Source of the DNA: Geodermatophilus poikilotrophus
Lineage (GTDB): Bacteria; Actinomycetota; Actinomycetes; Mycobacteriales; Geodermatophilaceae
Reading direction: 5' to 3'
Assembly: GCF_900111455.1 (NCBI RefSeq)
Contig: NZ_FOIE01000002.1
Span: 434,001 to 498,000 of the forward strand
DNA: 64,000 nt
Position 1 is the first letter of the stretch, and each line of letters begins with the position of its first letter. The notes below the pieces were generated by a model, which saw only the letters and a program-made list of their open reading frames with translations, was not told the DNA's origin and did not search any database. The translations under genes were made by a program, and so were the position numbers. This document shows positions 26,361 through 35,705 of this stretch, in pieces.

Positions 26361-28325
26361 GTGGCGGAGCGGGCGTTGCGTGCACCGGCCTGGCTCGAGG
26401 AGCTGGTGCGCACGACGCCTCCCCCGGTGCCGTGGCGGGACGTCGTCCGCTTCGCCGTCACCGTGCCCGCGCCGCTGGCCCTCGCGGTCGCCGTCGAGGG
26501 GGGCATCGAGCCCGGCCCGGTGCTCGGGGCCGGCGTCTTCGCCACGACCGGCGCGCTCGCCGGCAGCCTCGCTCCGCAGGGCGGACCGCTGCGCGACCGG
26601 CTGCGCCGCACGGCCGCGGCGACCGTCTTCGGCGGCATCGGGCTGGTCGTCGGCCAGTTCGCGGCCGGCGGCGGCTGGCTGCCGGTGCTGGTCGTCGCGC
26701 TCGTGGCCGTGATCGCGGCGTTCGTCAGCGCGGTGAACTCCGCGCTCTCCCTCGGCGCCCTCCAGCTGCTGGTCTACACCGCCCTGGCCTCGGGGCTGGT
26801 CACCCCGCTCTCCCCCGCGGCCGAGGTCGGCTGCTTCGTCGTCGGCGCGGCGTGGGCCACGCTCACCACGCTGGTCCAGTACGCCACCGAGCGGGACGAC
26901 CCCGACCGGACGGCGGTCTCCACCGTCTTCACCCGCATCGCCGAGCTGCTCGCCGCGGCCGGGACCCCGCAGGCCGAGGAGGCGCGGCGGGAGCTGACCA
27001 CCGCCCTCAACGACGCCTACGACCGGGTCATCCGCTCCCGCAGCCGCACCGCCGGGCGCACCCGCGAGCTCTCCGAGCTGGCCGGCGTGCTGAACGCGGC
27101 CGCGCCGCTGGTCGAGGGGACGGTCGCCACCGCCCGCGCCGGGCTGCCCGCCGACCCGCGGGACGTCGGCGCCGTCCACGCCTTGGCCGCCGCGGTCGCC
27201 GGCACGCAGGACCTGCCCGCGGGGCGCCCGGAGCACCTCGAGGAGGGCGAGCCCCACCGGCGGGCGGTCCGCCACGGGCTGCGGCTGGCCTGGAACGTCG
27301 TCGGCGACCCCGAGGAGCGGGCCGGCGCCGCGGTGCCCCCGCTGCGACCGGACTGGCGCCTCCGGCTGCGCGAGCTGGCCGACCGCACGGTCGTCAGCCC
27401 CGACACCCGCGCCTTCGCCGTCCGCCTGGCGCTGTGCATGACGATCGCCGAGGTCGCCCGCCAGTACCTGCCCATCGAGCGGCCCTACTGGGTGCTGCTC
27501 ACCGTCGCGATCGTGCTCAAGCCCGACTTCGGGTCGGTGTTCACCCGAGCGATCCAGCGCGGTGCCGGCACGCTGGTCGGCGTCCTCCTCGGCTCGCTGC
27601 TGCTCCTGGCGCTGCCGCGGAACGCCTGGGTGCTCGTGGCCATGGCCGCAGCCGCGGCGCTGCTGCCGTGGGGCCGGGCGGCCAACTTCGGCCTGTTCTC
27701 GGTCTTCCAGACGCCGGTGATCATCCTGCTGCTCGACCTCGCCCTCCCCGGCGGCCCGGGCCTGGTCGGCGCGCGGCTGCTCGACACCCTGATCGGCTGC
27801 GCGATCGTGCTGGTGTTCGGCTACCTGCTGTGGCCGCAGACCTGGCGGGCGCCGCTCGACGAGGCGCTGCGCGACGCCGCCCACGCCCTCGACGAGTTCG
27901 TCGAGGCGGCCTTCACCGGCAGCCCCACCGAGCGGCGCCGCGCGCGGCGGCGCAGCTACCGGGCCCTCACCGAGCTGCACACGCAGCTGCAGCGCCGGCT
28001 GGCCGAGCCGCCGCCGGTCAGCACCCGCGCCGCTGCCTTCTGGCCGGTCATCGTGCAGCTGGAGCGGACGTCGGACGCCGTCACCGAGGCCGTGATCGCC
28101 ACCCGCCACGGCGAGCCCGCGCCCGACCTCGCCCAGGTGGCCGTCCTGCGCCGGGCCATCCGCGAGCTCGAGGACGACATCCGCGCGCACCGGCCGCCCG
28201 ACGACGCCGAGCTCCACGCCGAGGGCGTCCTCGCGCCGGTCGCCCGCGAGGTGGACGCCGCCCGCCGGCTGGTCCGCGACGCCGCTCCCGGTCGCCGTCC
28301 CGGTACCGCCGTCGCCGACGAGTAG
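26361..28325 (+). CDS. FUSC family inner-membrane protein
   Basis: A 654-residue protein with two clusters of hydrophobic segments: residues ~25-175 and ~355-500. The second contains ERPYWVLLTVAIVLKPDFGSVFTRAIQRGAGTLVG, the FUSC signature. C-terminal ~150 residues are soluble and helical. FUSC proteins resemble AaeB and YccS and are proposed exporters of aromatic acids or other organic anions. GTG 26361 matches the start of homogeneous coding sequence. The hydrolase at 28355 follows after 29 bases. Confidence 0.88.
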   Translation: MAERALRAPAWLEELVRTTPPPVPWRDVVRFAVTVPAPLALAVAVEGGIEPGPVLGAGVFATTGALAGSLAPQGGPLRDRLRRTAAATVFGGIGLVVGQFAAGGGWLPVLVVALVAVIAAFVSAVNSALSLGALQLLVYTALASGLVTPLSPAAEVGCFVVGAAWATLTTLVQYATERDDPDRTAVSTVFTRIAELLAAAGTPQAEEARRELTTALNDAYDRVIRSRSRTAGRTRELSELAGVLNAAAPLVEGTVATARAGLPADPRDVGAVHALAAAVAGTQDLPAGRPEHLEEGEPHRRAVRHGLRLAWNVVGDPEERAGAAVPPLRPDWRLRLRELADRTVVSPDTRAFAVRLALCMTIAEVARQYLPIERPYWVLLTVAIVLKPDFGSVFTRAIQRGAGTLVGVLLGSLLLLALPRNAWVLVAMAAAAALLPWGRAANFGLFSVFQTPVIILLLDLALPGGPGLVGARLLDTLIGCAIVLVFGYLLWPQTWRAPLDEALRDAAHALDEFVEAAFTGSPTERRRARRRSYRALTELHTQLQRRLAEPPPVSTRAAAFWPVIVQLERTSDAVTEAVIATRHGEPAPDLAQVAVLRRAIRELEDDIRAHRPPDDAELHAEGVLAPVAREVDAARRLVRDAAPGRRPGTAVADE

Positions 28326-28354
28326 ACCGCCCGCGACCGGGTGAGGATGGCGGC

Positions 28355-29269
28355 GTGAGCGCACACGAGCTGACCGTCCGCACCGACGACGGCGTCGACC
28401 TGCACGTCGAGGTGGACGGGGTCGAGGACGCCTCGCTGACCGTCGTCCTCAGCCACGGCTTCACCGCCCGCCTGGGTGAGTGGGACCTGCAGCGGGAGGC
28501 GCTGCGCAGCCGCGCCCGGCTGGTGCTGTGGGACCAGCGCGGGCACGGCCGCTCCGGCTGGACGCCGCTGACCCGGGCGAGCATCGACCGCACCGGCCGA
28601 GACCTCGGCCAGGTGCTCGACGCCGTCGTCCCCCGGGGCCCGGTGGTGCTGGCCGGCCACTCGATGGGCGGGATGAGCGTCATGGCACTGGCCCGCCGGC
28701 GCCCCGAGCTGTTCGGCACCCGCGTCGTCGGCGCCTTCCTGCTGGCCACCTCCGCCGGCGGGCTGGTCACCACCGGGGTCGTCGGGCTCGCCGTGCGCCT
28801 GCTGCGCGCGCTCGGCCTGCTGCCGGTGTACCTCTGGCTGCTGCAGCTGTGGGCGCCGCTGCTGGAGCGCTTCCGCCGCCGCGGCACGCGGATCGGTCGC
28901 TGGTACACCCGCCGCTACCTGTTCGGCAGGGACGACGCCGACCCGGAGCAGGTCCGGGTGGTGCAGGACCTGCTGGAGGAGACGCCGCTGCCGGTCACGA
29001 TGGCCTTCTACGCGACCCTGATCGACCACGACGAGCACGCCGCCCTGCCGGTGCTGGCCCGCGTGCCGGTCACCGTCGTCGCCGCCACCCACGACCGGCT
29101 CACCCCGCTGCCCCACGGACGCCGGCTGGCGGCGGACATCGGCCCGGCGGCCGAGCTCGTCGTCGTCGACGGCGCCGGCCACAGCGTCAACCTGACCCGC
29201 CCCGCGATCGTCGACGCGGCGTTCCTGCGGCTGCTCGACCGGGCGGAGGCCGTCGGTCGCGCGGCGTGA
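28355..29269 (+). CDS. alpha/beta hydrolase
   Basis: A 304-residue hydrolase. Oxyanion motif SHGFTARLGEW, nucleophile GHSMGG with Ser near 108, late Asp in ATHDRLTP and catalytic His in GAGHSVNL. An insertion at ~140-180 is the cap. GTG 28355 is preceded by GAGG. It is probably co-transcribed with the FUSC gene. Substrate unknown; lipid esters or lactones are possible. Confidence 0.88.
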   Translation: MSAHELTVRTDDGVDLHVEVDGVEDASLTVVLSHGFTARLGEWDLQREALRSRARLVLWDQRGHGRSGWTPLTRASIDRTGRDLGQVLDAVVPRGPVVLAGHSMGGMSVMALARRRPELFGTRVVGAFLLATSAGGLVTTGVVGLAVRLLRALGLLPVYLWLLQLWAPLLERFRRRGTRIGRWYTRRYLFGRDDADPEQVRVVQDLLEETPLPVTMAFYATLIDHDEHAALPVLARVPVTVVAATHDRLTPLPHGRRLAADIGPAAELVVVDGAGHSVNLTRPAIVDAAFLRLLDRAEAVGRAA

Positions 29270-29399
29270 CCTCCGGTGGACGGAACCGCGGCCACGTGGT
29301 CGGGTAGGGCCCACCCGCAGGGGGTGACGGCGTTCCGCACGTCCCCGGGGAGCTGCGACGATGGCCCGCCGCCAGCCGGCGGGGTGGAGGGAGCCGACC

Positions 29400-30800
29400 G
29401 TGGACCGGATGAGTCCGACCGATGCCGGGTTCTACTACGCGGAGAGCGAGAACACACCGCTCCACGTGGGCTCCGTGGCGGTGTTCGAGGGACCGGCGCC
29501 CTCCTACGGCGACGTCGTGCGGCTGCTGCTCGGCAAACTCCCGCTGGTCCCCCGCTACCGGCAGCGGGTCCGGCGGGTCCCGCTGGACCTGGGCCGGCCG
29601 CTGTGGGTCGACGACCCGCACTTCCAGATCCTGTACCACGTCCGGCACACCGCGGTCCCGAGCCCGGGCGGTGAGGAGCAGCTGCGCAACCTGGCCGGCC
29701 GGGTCCTCGGGCAGCGCCTGGACCTCGCCAAGCCGCTGTGGGAGCTGTGGCTGGTCGAGGGCCTGGAGGACGGCCGCTGGGCGCTGATCTCCAAGGTCCA
29801 CCACTGCATGGTCGACGGCATCGCCGGCACCGACCTGATGCAGCTGGTGTTCGACCTCACGCCCGACGCCACGCACGGCGAGGCGCAGGACTGGACCCCG
29901 CAGCGCAACCCGTCGTCCCTCGAGGTGGTCGCCGGCGCCGTGCAGGACGCCGTCGCGCACCCACTGCGCGAGCTGACCCGGCTGCCCGGCGCGGGCGGGG
30001 TGCGCGGCGCCCTGCGGGCCGGGCGGTCGCTGGTCGCCGGCGCGCCCTCCGCGGCCCGCCAGCTCGCCACGCCGACCGCCCGCTCCCTCAACGGGCCGAT
30101 CGGCCCGCACCGGCGGTGGGCCTGGTCCGACGTGGGGTTCGACGAGCTGAAGGGCGTCCGGACGGCGTTCGGCGGCACGGTCAACGACGTCGTCCTGACC
30201 GCCATCACGGGCGGCTTCCGCGAGCTGCTGGAGCGGCGCGGCTCGCTGCGCGAGGGCCTGGTCGTGCGCTCGCTGGTGCCGATCTCGGTGCGCCGGCCGG
30301 GCCAGCGGGGGCAGCTGGGCAACCAGATCTCGCCGGCCTTCGTCGACCTGCCCGTCGCCGAGTCGGATCCGGTGGCCCGGCTGGCGTCGGTACGCCGCCA
30401 GATGGACCGGCACAAGGAGGTCATGCAGGCCGTCGACGCCCGCTCCATCATCGGGATGGGCGACTTCGTGGCGCCGACGATGCTGTCCCTGGGCGTGCGC
30501 GCCGCGATGTCCGCCGGGCAGACGTGGTGCCAGGCGGTCACCACCAACGTGCCCGGGCCACGGGTGCCGCTGTACGTGCTGGGCCGGCGGATGTGCTCCG
30601 CCCACGCCTACGTGCCGATCGCCGGCGGCATCCGGGTGTCGATCGGGATCTTCTCCTACCTCAGGACGATGACCTTCGGGATCAACGCCGACTTCGACGC
30701 CTTCCCCGACGTCGACGTCCTCTCCGCGGGCATCCGGCGCAGCATCGACGAGCTGGTCGCCGCCGCCCGGGACGCCGCCTCCTCCCCCGCGGTCACCTGA
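29400..30800 (+). CDS. WS/DGAT-type diacylglycerol O-acyltransferase
   Basis: A 466-residue protein from GTG 29400, which has GGAGGGAGC six bases upstream; an upstream ATG at 29361 and an ATG at 29409 are alternatives. The catalytic motif HHCMVDG is at 134-140, with the usual opening MSPTDAGFYY and the C-terminal NVPGP motif and PIAGGIRVSIGIFSY. The enzyme family joins acyl-CoA to fatty alcohol or diacylglycerol to make wax ester or triacylglycerol storage lipid. Confidence 0.93.
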   Translation: MDRMSPTDAGFYYAESENTPLHVGSVAVFEGPAPSYGDVVRLLLGKLPLVPRYRQRVRRVPLDLGRPLWVDDPHFQILYHVRHTAVPSPGGEEQLRNLAGRVLGQRLDLAKPLWELWLVEGLEDGRWALISKVHHCMVDGIAGTDLMQLVFDLTPDATHGEAQDWTPQRNPSSLEVVAGAVQDAVAHPLRELTRLPGAGGVRGALRAGRSLVAGAPSAARQLATPTARSLNGPIGPHRRWAWSDVGFDELKGVRTAFGGTVNDVVLTAITGGFRELLERRGSLREGLVVRSLVPISVRRPGQRGQLGNQISPAFVDLPVAESDPVARLASVRRQMDRHKEVMQAVDARSIIGMGDFVAPTMLSLGVRAAMSAGQTWCQAVTTNVPGPRVPLYVLGRRMCSAHAYVPIAGGIRVSIGIFSYLRTMTFGINADFDAFPDVDVLSAGIRRSIDELVAAARDAASSPAVT

Positions 30801-30837
30801 CGGGTTGGCCGCCGCGCCGGTCGGGTAGCCGGTCGGC

Positions 30838-31836
30838 GTGGCAGTCCCCGAGTCCGACCTCACCGTCGCCGTCACCGGTCCCACGGGGACCTTCGGCGCC
30901 GGCCTCGTCCCGCTCCTGCAGGCCGACGACCGCGTGCAGCGCATCGTCGGCATCGCCCGGCGGCCGTTCGACCCGGCCGAGCGGGGCTGGACGAAGATGG
31001 AGTACCGGCGCGGGGACGTCCGCGACCCGTCCGCGCTGCAGGAGGCGTTCGCCGGCGCCGACGTCGTCGTCCACCTGGCCTTCCTCATCACCGGCAACGC
31101 CTCGCGCGGGACCACCCGGGCGATCAACGTCGACGGCACGCTCAACGCCTTCCGCGCCGCCGCGGCCGCCGGCGCCCAGCGCTTCGTCTACGCCTCGTCG
31201 GTCGCCGCCTACGGCTGGCACCCGGACAACCCCGAGCCGATCGCCGAGGACTGGCCGGTGCGCCCCGCCGCCCGGCTGTTCTACGCGCAGGAGAAGGCCG
31301 AGCTCGAGCAGCTGCTCGACGCCGAGTCGGCCACCACACCTGGTCTCGCGCTGTACCTCCTGCGCCCGCCGATCGTGCTCGGGCCGAACGCCGTCGGCGC
31401 CAAGGACGTCCTGCCCGGCCCGCTGGCGCCGATCGGCCGCCGGCTGTTCGGCCGCCCCCGGCGGCTCCCGGTGAGCGTCCCGGTGGTGACGCCGGAGCTC
31501 CGGCTGCAGGTCGTGCACGAGGAGGACGTCGGCCGGGCGCTGCAGCTGTGCGTCGTCGCCGCCGGCCCGCCCGGCGCCTACAACATCGCCGGGGACGGGG
31601 TGCTGACCGCGGCCGACGTCGCCCGGGAGTTCGGCGCGCTGCCGATCCCGGTGCCCGCCGCCCCGGCCCAGCTGGCCGCCCGCGCCGTGGCCCGGCTGCC
31701 CTTCCTGCCGCCGGCCGCCGAGTGGGTGGAGGCGGCCAGCCGCCCGGTCATCATGGACACCGCCAAGGCCAAGCAGCAGCTGGGCTGGCGGCCCCGCTAC
31801 ACCGGGCGGGAGGCGCTGCGGGACACCCTGCGGTGA
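30838..31836 (+). CDS. NAD-dependent epimerase/dehydratase family protein
   Basis: A 332-residue extended SDR. Nucleotide-binding glycines are in VTGPTGTFGAGL (residues ~12-23). The active-site pattern is partly degenerate: YASSVAAYGW supplies the Ser, and FYAQEKAELE supplies a Tyr-x-x-x-Lys (Y-A-Q-E-K). The C-terminal half is substrate-binding. GTG start. It follows the acyltransferase by 37 bases, likely in one unit. Specific substrate unknown. Confidence 0.86.
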   Translation: MAVPESDLTVAVTGPTGTFGAGLVPLLQADDRVQRIVGIARRPFDPAERGWTKMEYRRGDVRDPSALQEAFAGADVVVHLAFLITGNASRGTTRAINVDGTLNAFRAAAAAGAQRFVYASSVAAYGWHPDNPEPIAEDWPVRPAARLFYAQEKAELEQLLDAESATTPGLALYLLRPPIVLGPNAVGAKDVLPGPLAPIGRRLFGRPRRLPVSVPVVTPELRLQVVHEEDVGRALQLCVVAAGPPGAYNIAGDGVLTAADVAREFGALPIPVPAAPAQLAARAVARLPFLPPAAEWVEAASRPVIMDTAKAKQQLGWRPRYTGREALRDTLR

Positions 31837-31838
31837 GA

Positions 31839-31892
31839 GGGCCCCCTGCTCCCCGCCCCTCACGAGCCCGCGGCGGGACCCGGCAGGGGGCT
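31839..31892. repeat. dispersed nested palindrome, copy 3
   Basis: GGCCCCCTGC (left arm) pairs with GGCAGGGGGC (right arm); the inner part CCCGCCCCTCACGAGCCCGC meets CGGCGGG. It starts immediately after the epimerase stop and could end transcription from both sides, as the next gene converges. Confidence 0.75.
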
Positions 31893-31911
31893 GCGGTGCC
31901 CTGCGGAGGGC

Positions 31912-32826
31912 CTACGGCGTCGGGACCACCGACGGCAGCCAGGCCAGCACGTGCTCGGCCAGCAGCTCCGGGCACTGCAGCTGCGGCACGTGCCCGACGC
32001 CGGGCAGCTCGACGTAGCCCCAGTCCGGGTGCCGGCGCGCGACGTCGCGGGCCACGGACACCGGCACCAAGCGGTCGCGGTCGCCGTGCACCAGCAGCAC
32101 CGGCACCCGCACGCCCGCCATCGCCCGGCGCACCAGCCGCGGGTCGGCCAGCAGCAGGAGCAGCGAGCGCGCCGCGGTGAGGAACGCGCGGTCCATGCCC
32201 GCGACGTCCCGCCGCTCGTCGACCAGCGCGACCGAGCGGTCGACCAGCGCCGGCGGGACGCCGTCGGGGTCGACGCCGCAGAGCTCCAGCATCTCCCGGA
32301 CCGTGCCCCGCGCACCGAGCCTGCGGCGACGGCCGGCCAGGTAGCGCTGGCCCGCGCCGGGCAGCGCGTAGAGCCCGAACGCCGCCGCGACGCGGGGGTC
32401 CGGTCGTCCCCGCGGGCCGGGCAGGGCGGCATCGACCAGCACCAGCCCGCTCACCTTCGCCGGTGAGCGCTCCGCCTCGAGGACCGAGACCATCCCGCCC
32501 ATCGAGTTGCCCACCAGCACCACCGGGCCGCCGGTCACCTCGCGCACGAAGCGGTCGAGCACCACCACGTTGTCCCGCACGTTCGCCGTCCGCTGCTCCG
32601 GCTCGCTGCGGCCGAAGCCGGGCAGGTCGAGGGCGTGCACCCGGGCGTGCGGGGTCAGCAGCGGGGCGAACAGGTCCCAGTTGAGGTGCGAGCCGCCCAG
32701 GCCGTGCACCAGGACGACGATCGGCCCGTCCGCACGGCCGCCGAAGTCGACGTGGTGCACCGGGCCGTCGATGTCCACGGTGCGGCTGCGCCCGGGGCTG
32801 CCCGCACCGCCGGTCTGGGCGTCCAT
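31912..32826 (-). CDS. alpha/beta hydrolase
   Basis: A 304-residue hydrolase: oxyanion motif VHGLGGSHLNW, nucleophile GNSMGG with Ser near 116, Asp in VHGDRDRLVP and His in PGVGHVPQL. The nucleophile elbow is Gly-Asn-Ser rather than Gly-His-Ser, a common variant in haloalkane- and C-C-bond hydrolase groups. ATG 32826 is used. The gene diverges from the esterase at 33011, with an inverted repeat between. Confidence 0.88.
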   Translation of the reverse strand: MDAQTGGAGSPGRSRTVDIDGPVHHVDFGGRADGPIVVLVHGLGGSHLNWDLFAPLLTPHARVHALDLPGFGRSEPEQRTANVRDNVVVLDRFVREVTGGPVVLVGNSMGGMVSVLEAERSPAKVSGLVLVDAALPGPRGRPDPRVAAAFGLYALPGAGQRYLAGRRRRLGARGTVREMLELCGVDPDGVPPALVDRSVALVDERRDVAGMDRAFLTAARSLLLLLADPRLVRRAMAGVRVPVLLVHGDRDRLVPVSVARDVARRHPDWGYVELPGVGHVPQLQCPELLAEHVLAWLPSVVPTP

Positions 32827-32924
32827 GTCCGTACCGTGCCACGCCCGCGTCCCCGCCCGTCCGCCAGGGCCCGGGTCCACGGGGTGTGTCACACGGCACT
32901 GCCGGACTGCCGATGGGTGTATCA

Positions 32925-32955
32925 GGTACCGCTCCGGAGTGTCAGGAGCAGTACC
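32925..32955. promoter_or_regulatory. inverted repeat between two divergent hydrolases
   Basis: GGTACCGCTCC (32925-32935) and GGAGCAGTACC (32945-32955) pair at 10 of 11 positions with a nine-base spacer. A further GGTACC follows downstream. The position between divergent genes suggests an operator. No regulator is adjacent. Confidence 0.4.
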
Positions 32956-33010
32956 CGGTGGTACCTGCGGGGCGGGCCGCCCACGGAGGCCGGCTGACGA
33001 GGAGGACGAC

Positions 33011-33805
33011 GTGACGCGAGGCGATGGACCGGCGCTGCCGCTGTACCTGACCGAACCGGGCCGGGCGGTGGCCGACTTCGGGCTGTACCTGGCGGCACGA
33101 CCGCTCCTGCCGCGGCTGCCGCAGGGCGACGGGCACCCGGTGCTGGTGCTCCCGGGGTTCCTCACCGACGACACGTCGACGAGGGTGCTCCGCTCGACGC
33201 TGCGCCGGCTGGGCTACCGCGTGCACGGCTGGCGCCTGGGCCGCAACATCGGCCCCACGGGCGCCTGCGTGGCCGGGATGCGGGACCGGATCGACGACCT
33301 CAGCGACCGCTACGGCCGGCCGCTGTCCCTCGTCGGCTGGAGCCTGGGTGGCATCTTCGCCCGCGACCTGGCCCGGCGGACGCCGGACTCGGTCCGGCAG
33401 GTGGTCACCCTGGGCAGCCCGATCCGGCTCAACCGGCACAGCCAGAGCCGGGCGTCGCGGGCCTTCGACCGGTACGCGCACCTGCACGTCGAGCGCCGCT
33501 CGCTGCCGCTGGAGCCCGACGGCTCGCCGCTGCCCGTGCCCACCACGTCGATCTACTCGCACTACGACGGCATCGTGCACTGGCGGACCTGTCTGGAGAC
33601 CCCCGGCGAGCGGTGCGAGAACATCGCCGTGATGGCCAGCCACCTGGGCCTGGGCCACCACCCGGCCGCGCTCTGGGCGATCGCCGACCGGCTCGCCCAG
33701 CCGGAGGGCACCTGGCGGCCGTTCAAGCCCCCGGTGTTCCTCCGTCCGGCCTTCCCGCGCCCCGACCTGCCCGCTCCGCTGACGAGCGCGACCGCCGCAG
33801 CCTGA
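33011..33805 (+). CDS. alpha/beta hydrolase, esterase/lipase-like
   Basis: A 264-residue hydrolase with VLVLPGFLTDD near the start and nucleophile elbow GWSLGG with Ser near 114, followed by VVTLGSPI. The Ser-elbow plus TLGSP combination resembles secreted actinobacterial triacylglycerol-lipase and PGAP1-like proteins. It ends in a Pro/Ala-rich tail. No signal peptide is seen. GTG 33011 has GAGGAGGA just upstream. Substrate unknown. Confidence 0.84.
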   Translation: MTRGDGPALPLYLTEPGRAVADFGLYLAARPLLPRLPQGDGHPVLVLPGFLTDDTSTRVLRSTLRRLGYRVHGWRLGRNIGPTGACVAGMRDRIDDLSDRYGRPLSLVGWSLGGIFARDLARRTPDSVRQVVTLGSPIRLNRHSQSRASRAFDRYAHLHVERRSLPLEPDGSPLPVPTTSIYSHYDGIVHWRTCLETPGERCENIAVMASHLGLGHHPAALWAIADRLAQPEGTWRPFKPPVFLRPAFPRPDLPAPLTSATAAA

Positions 33806-34467
33806 CCGCGCCGCCGCCCGACCCACCGCCGCCCGACCCCACCGCCGCCGAGGGCCCGACGACCGCACGGTCGCCGGGCCCTGGTGCATGCCGGCCGACT
33901 GCTGCCGGCGCTGCCCTCGGCCGACCGCGCGAACGCGACGAACCCCAGGTGAGCGCCGTCGACGTCCTGCTGTTCGTGCACCCCGGCGTTGCCGACCGCG
34001 TCCATTCTCGCAGGTCGGGACGACAGCCGTGAGGCGCCCGGACACCGCATTGCATGGCGCCCAATGGAATCGACCCGAGTTCTCCCCCGCCGCGTGGTCG
34101 ACGGACACGGTGTCGCCGCCCGCGGCGGTGAGCACCCGCGGCGGAGGCTGACAGGGCGGCGGTGGCCGCGGGCCGGGACCACCGCACCGACCGGCCAGCT
34201 CATCGACGTACCGTCAGGGTCCCGACACGCTGCGCTCGCGGGGTGCCCTCGAGCGGACTCCCGGACGCGGGGCCCCGCAACGGCGGGTGACATCTCCTCG
34301 TCGACTGCGCTCGGTGACGACGAGCCGTGCGACGCGGCGGGCGCGTGGCCGCCGGGAGACAAATCTCGTCGTCGTCCTTGCAGGGATCCTGGTCCCCACC
34401 CAGGGTTACCGGGACGTCGTCGCGGCTCCCCTCGCGACCATTCCCATCCCTTTCGCCCGGAGACGAC
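33806..34467 (+). other. long intergenic region before the exopolysaccharide operon
   Basis: About 660 bases without a supported gene. It includes CCGCATTGCATGGCG near 34045 and GGGAGACAAATCTCG near 34355, which are less GC-rich than the surroundings and may mark regulatory DNA. No known riboswitch fold was recognised. A long 5' leader or the operon promoter should lie here. Confidence 0.45.
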
Positions 34468-35562
34468 ATGCGCGTGGTCGCGCTCATCCCCGCACACAAT
34501 GAGGAAGAGACGATCGACATAGCGATCGACTCCCTGCGCAGTCAGTCGCGCCCACCCGACCGCATTGTCGTGGTCGCCGACAATTGCACCGACCGCACCG
34601 TGGAGTACGCCGTCGCAAAAGGAGTCGAGGTCTTTCCCACGACGGGGAACACCCACAAGAAGGGCGGCGCGCTGAACCAGGCGCTCGCGCGTGAGCTCCC
34701 GGGGCTCGACGACGAGGACGGCGTGTTCGTGATGGACGCCGACTCCAGCCTCGACGACGGGTTCTTCGAGTCGGCCATCGCCCTGCTGAGCCGGCCGAGA
34801 CCCGGCCGTCACGCCGCCGACCAGGGCACTCGCACAGCTCACGCGGGCCGCTACGGGGGGATCGGCGGCACCTTCCGGGGTCGCGACGGCGGCGGGTTCG
34901 TGGGATGGCTGCAGCGCAACGAGTACGCGCGCTATGCACGGGACGTCAGACGCCGTGGTGGCCGCGTGCTCGTCCTCACCGGAACGGCCACCCTGTTCCG
35001 CGTCCGCGCCCTCCGCGACGTCCACGAGGCACGGCTCGACGGTCGGCTGCCCGGGGTCGGCTACGTCTACGACACGCAGGTCCTGACCGAGGACAACGAG
35101 CTCACCTTCGCACTCCTGCACCTGGGATACCGGATCCGCTCGCCGAAGCACTGCACCCTGACCACGGAGGTCATGCCCACGTGGGGTGACCTCTACCGCC
35201 AGCGGCTGCGCTGGAAGCGGGGAGCGCTGGAGAACTGCCTGCAGTACGGCCTGACCAGGCACACGTTCGAGTACTGGTTCCGGCAGCTCTGGACCGGTCT
35301 GGGCGTCGTGGTCATCGTCGCCTACCTCCTCAGCATCGTCTGGGCCCTCGCCGTGGAAGGTGGCGTGGTCCTGCACCCCCTGTGGCTCGCGATCACCGTC
35401 CTCTTCGCCGTCGAGCGCGTGGTCACCGTCCGGTCGCGCGGCGCACTGGCGATGGTCGTCGCCTCGGTGGTCTTCGTGGAGATGACGTTCGACCTGTTCC
35501 TGCAAGGAGTGCACGGCAAAGCCGTCCTGGACTCCGTCACCCAACGAGAGAGAGCTTGGTGA
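34468..35562 (+). CDS. processive family 2 glycosyltransferase (polysaccharide synthase)
   Basis: A 364-residue GT2 enzyme. Donor-binding opening LIPAHNEEETI, the DAD metal motif at 90-92, acid TED at 207-209 and the processive QRLRW motif at 245-249 are all present. Two or three membrane helices follow (about 279-297, 304-318, 326-345). This is the layout of NodC, PgaC and HasA-type synthases that polymerise and extrude beta-linked polysaccharide; which sugar is not clear. ATG 34468 is first in a four-gene unit with the peptide, deacetylase and GH16 gene. It overlaps the next start as GTGA. Confidence 0.9.
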   Translation: MRVVALIPAHNEEETIDIAIDSLRSQSRPPDRIVVVADNCTDRTVEYAVAKGVEVFPTTGNTHKKGGALNQALARELPGLDDEDGVFVMDADSSLDDGFFESAIALLSRPRPGRHAADQGTRTAHAGRYGGIGGTFRGRDGGGFVGWLQRNEYARYARDVRRRGGRVLVLTGTATLFRVRALRDVHEARLDGRLPGVGYVYDTQVLTEDNELTFALLHLGYRIRSPKHCTLTTEVMPTWGDLYRQRLRWKRGALENCLQYGLTRHTFEYWFRQLWTGLGVVVIVAYLLSIVWALAVEGGVVLHPLWLAITVLFAVERVVTVRSRGALAMVVASVVFVEMTFDLFLQGVHGKAVLDSVTQRERAW

Positions 35563-35705
35563 GCGTGTACTTCACCCCCGCGGCCGCTGCGGCGGTCCTC
35601 CTCCCTGCGACCGGCAGCGACTACTTCTGGCTGTTCATGGCCGCATTCACCCTGGTGACCGCATTCGGCGCCCTCCTCCGCGTTCTGCCGCGCAGGGAGG
35701 AATGA
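35559..35705 (+). CDS. 48-residue LPATG-containing membrane peptide
   Basis: The GTG overlaps the stop of the glycosyltransferase (GTGA), and its own stop overlaps the deacetylase start (ATGA), so it is very likely translated. Residues 15-19 read LPATG, followed by a hydrophobic stretch (22-40) and a basic tail (R41, R45, R46), the layout of a sortase sorting signal. There is almost nothing before it: only 14 mostly hydrophobic residues and no separate signal peptide. It could be a wall-anchored primer or acceptor for the polymer, or simply a small synthase subunit in which LPATG is chance. Confidence 0.75.
   Translation: MSVYFTPAAAAAVLLPATGSDYFWLFMAAFTLVTAFGALLRVLPRREE

Noticed and set aside
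33613-34032. Plus-strand frame between the esterase and the GT2 gene
   Set aside because: It overlaps the esterase out of frame, then continues as Pro-rich sequence without a start signal.
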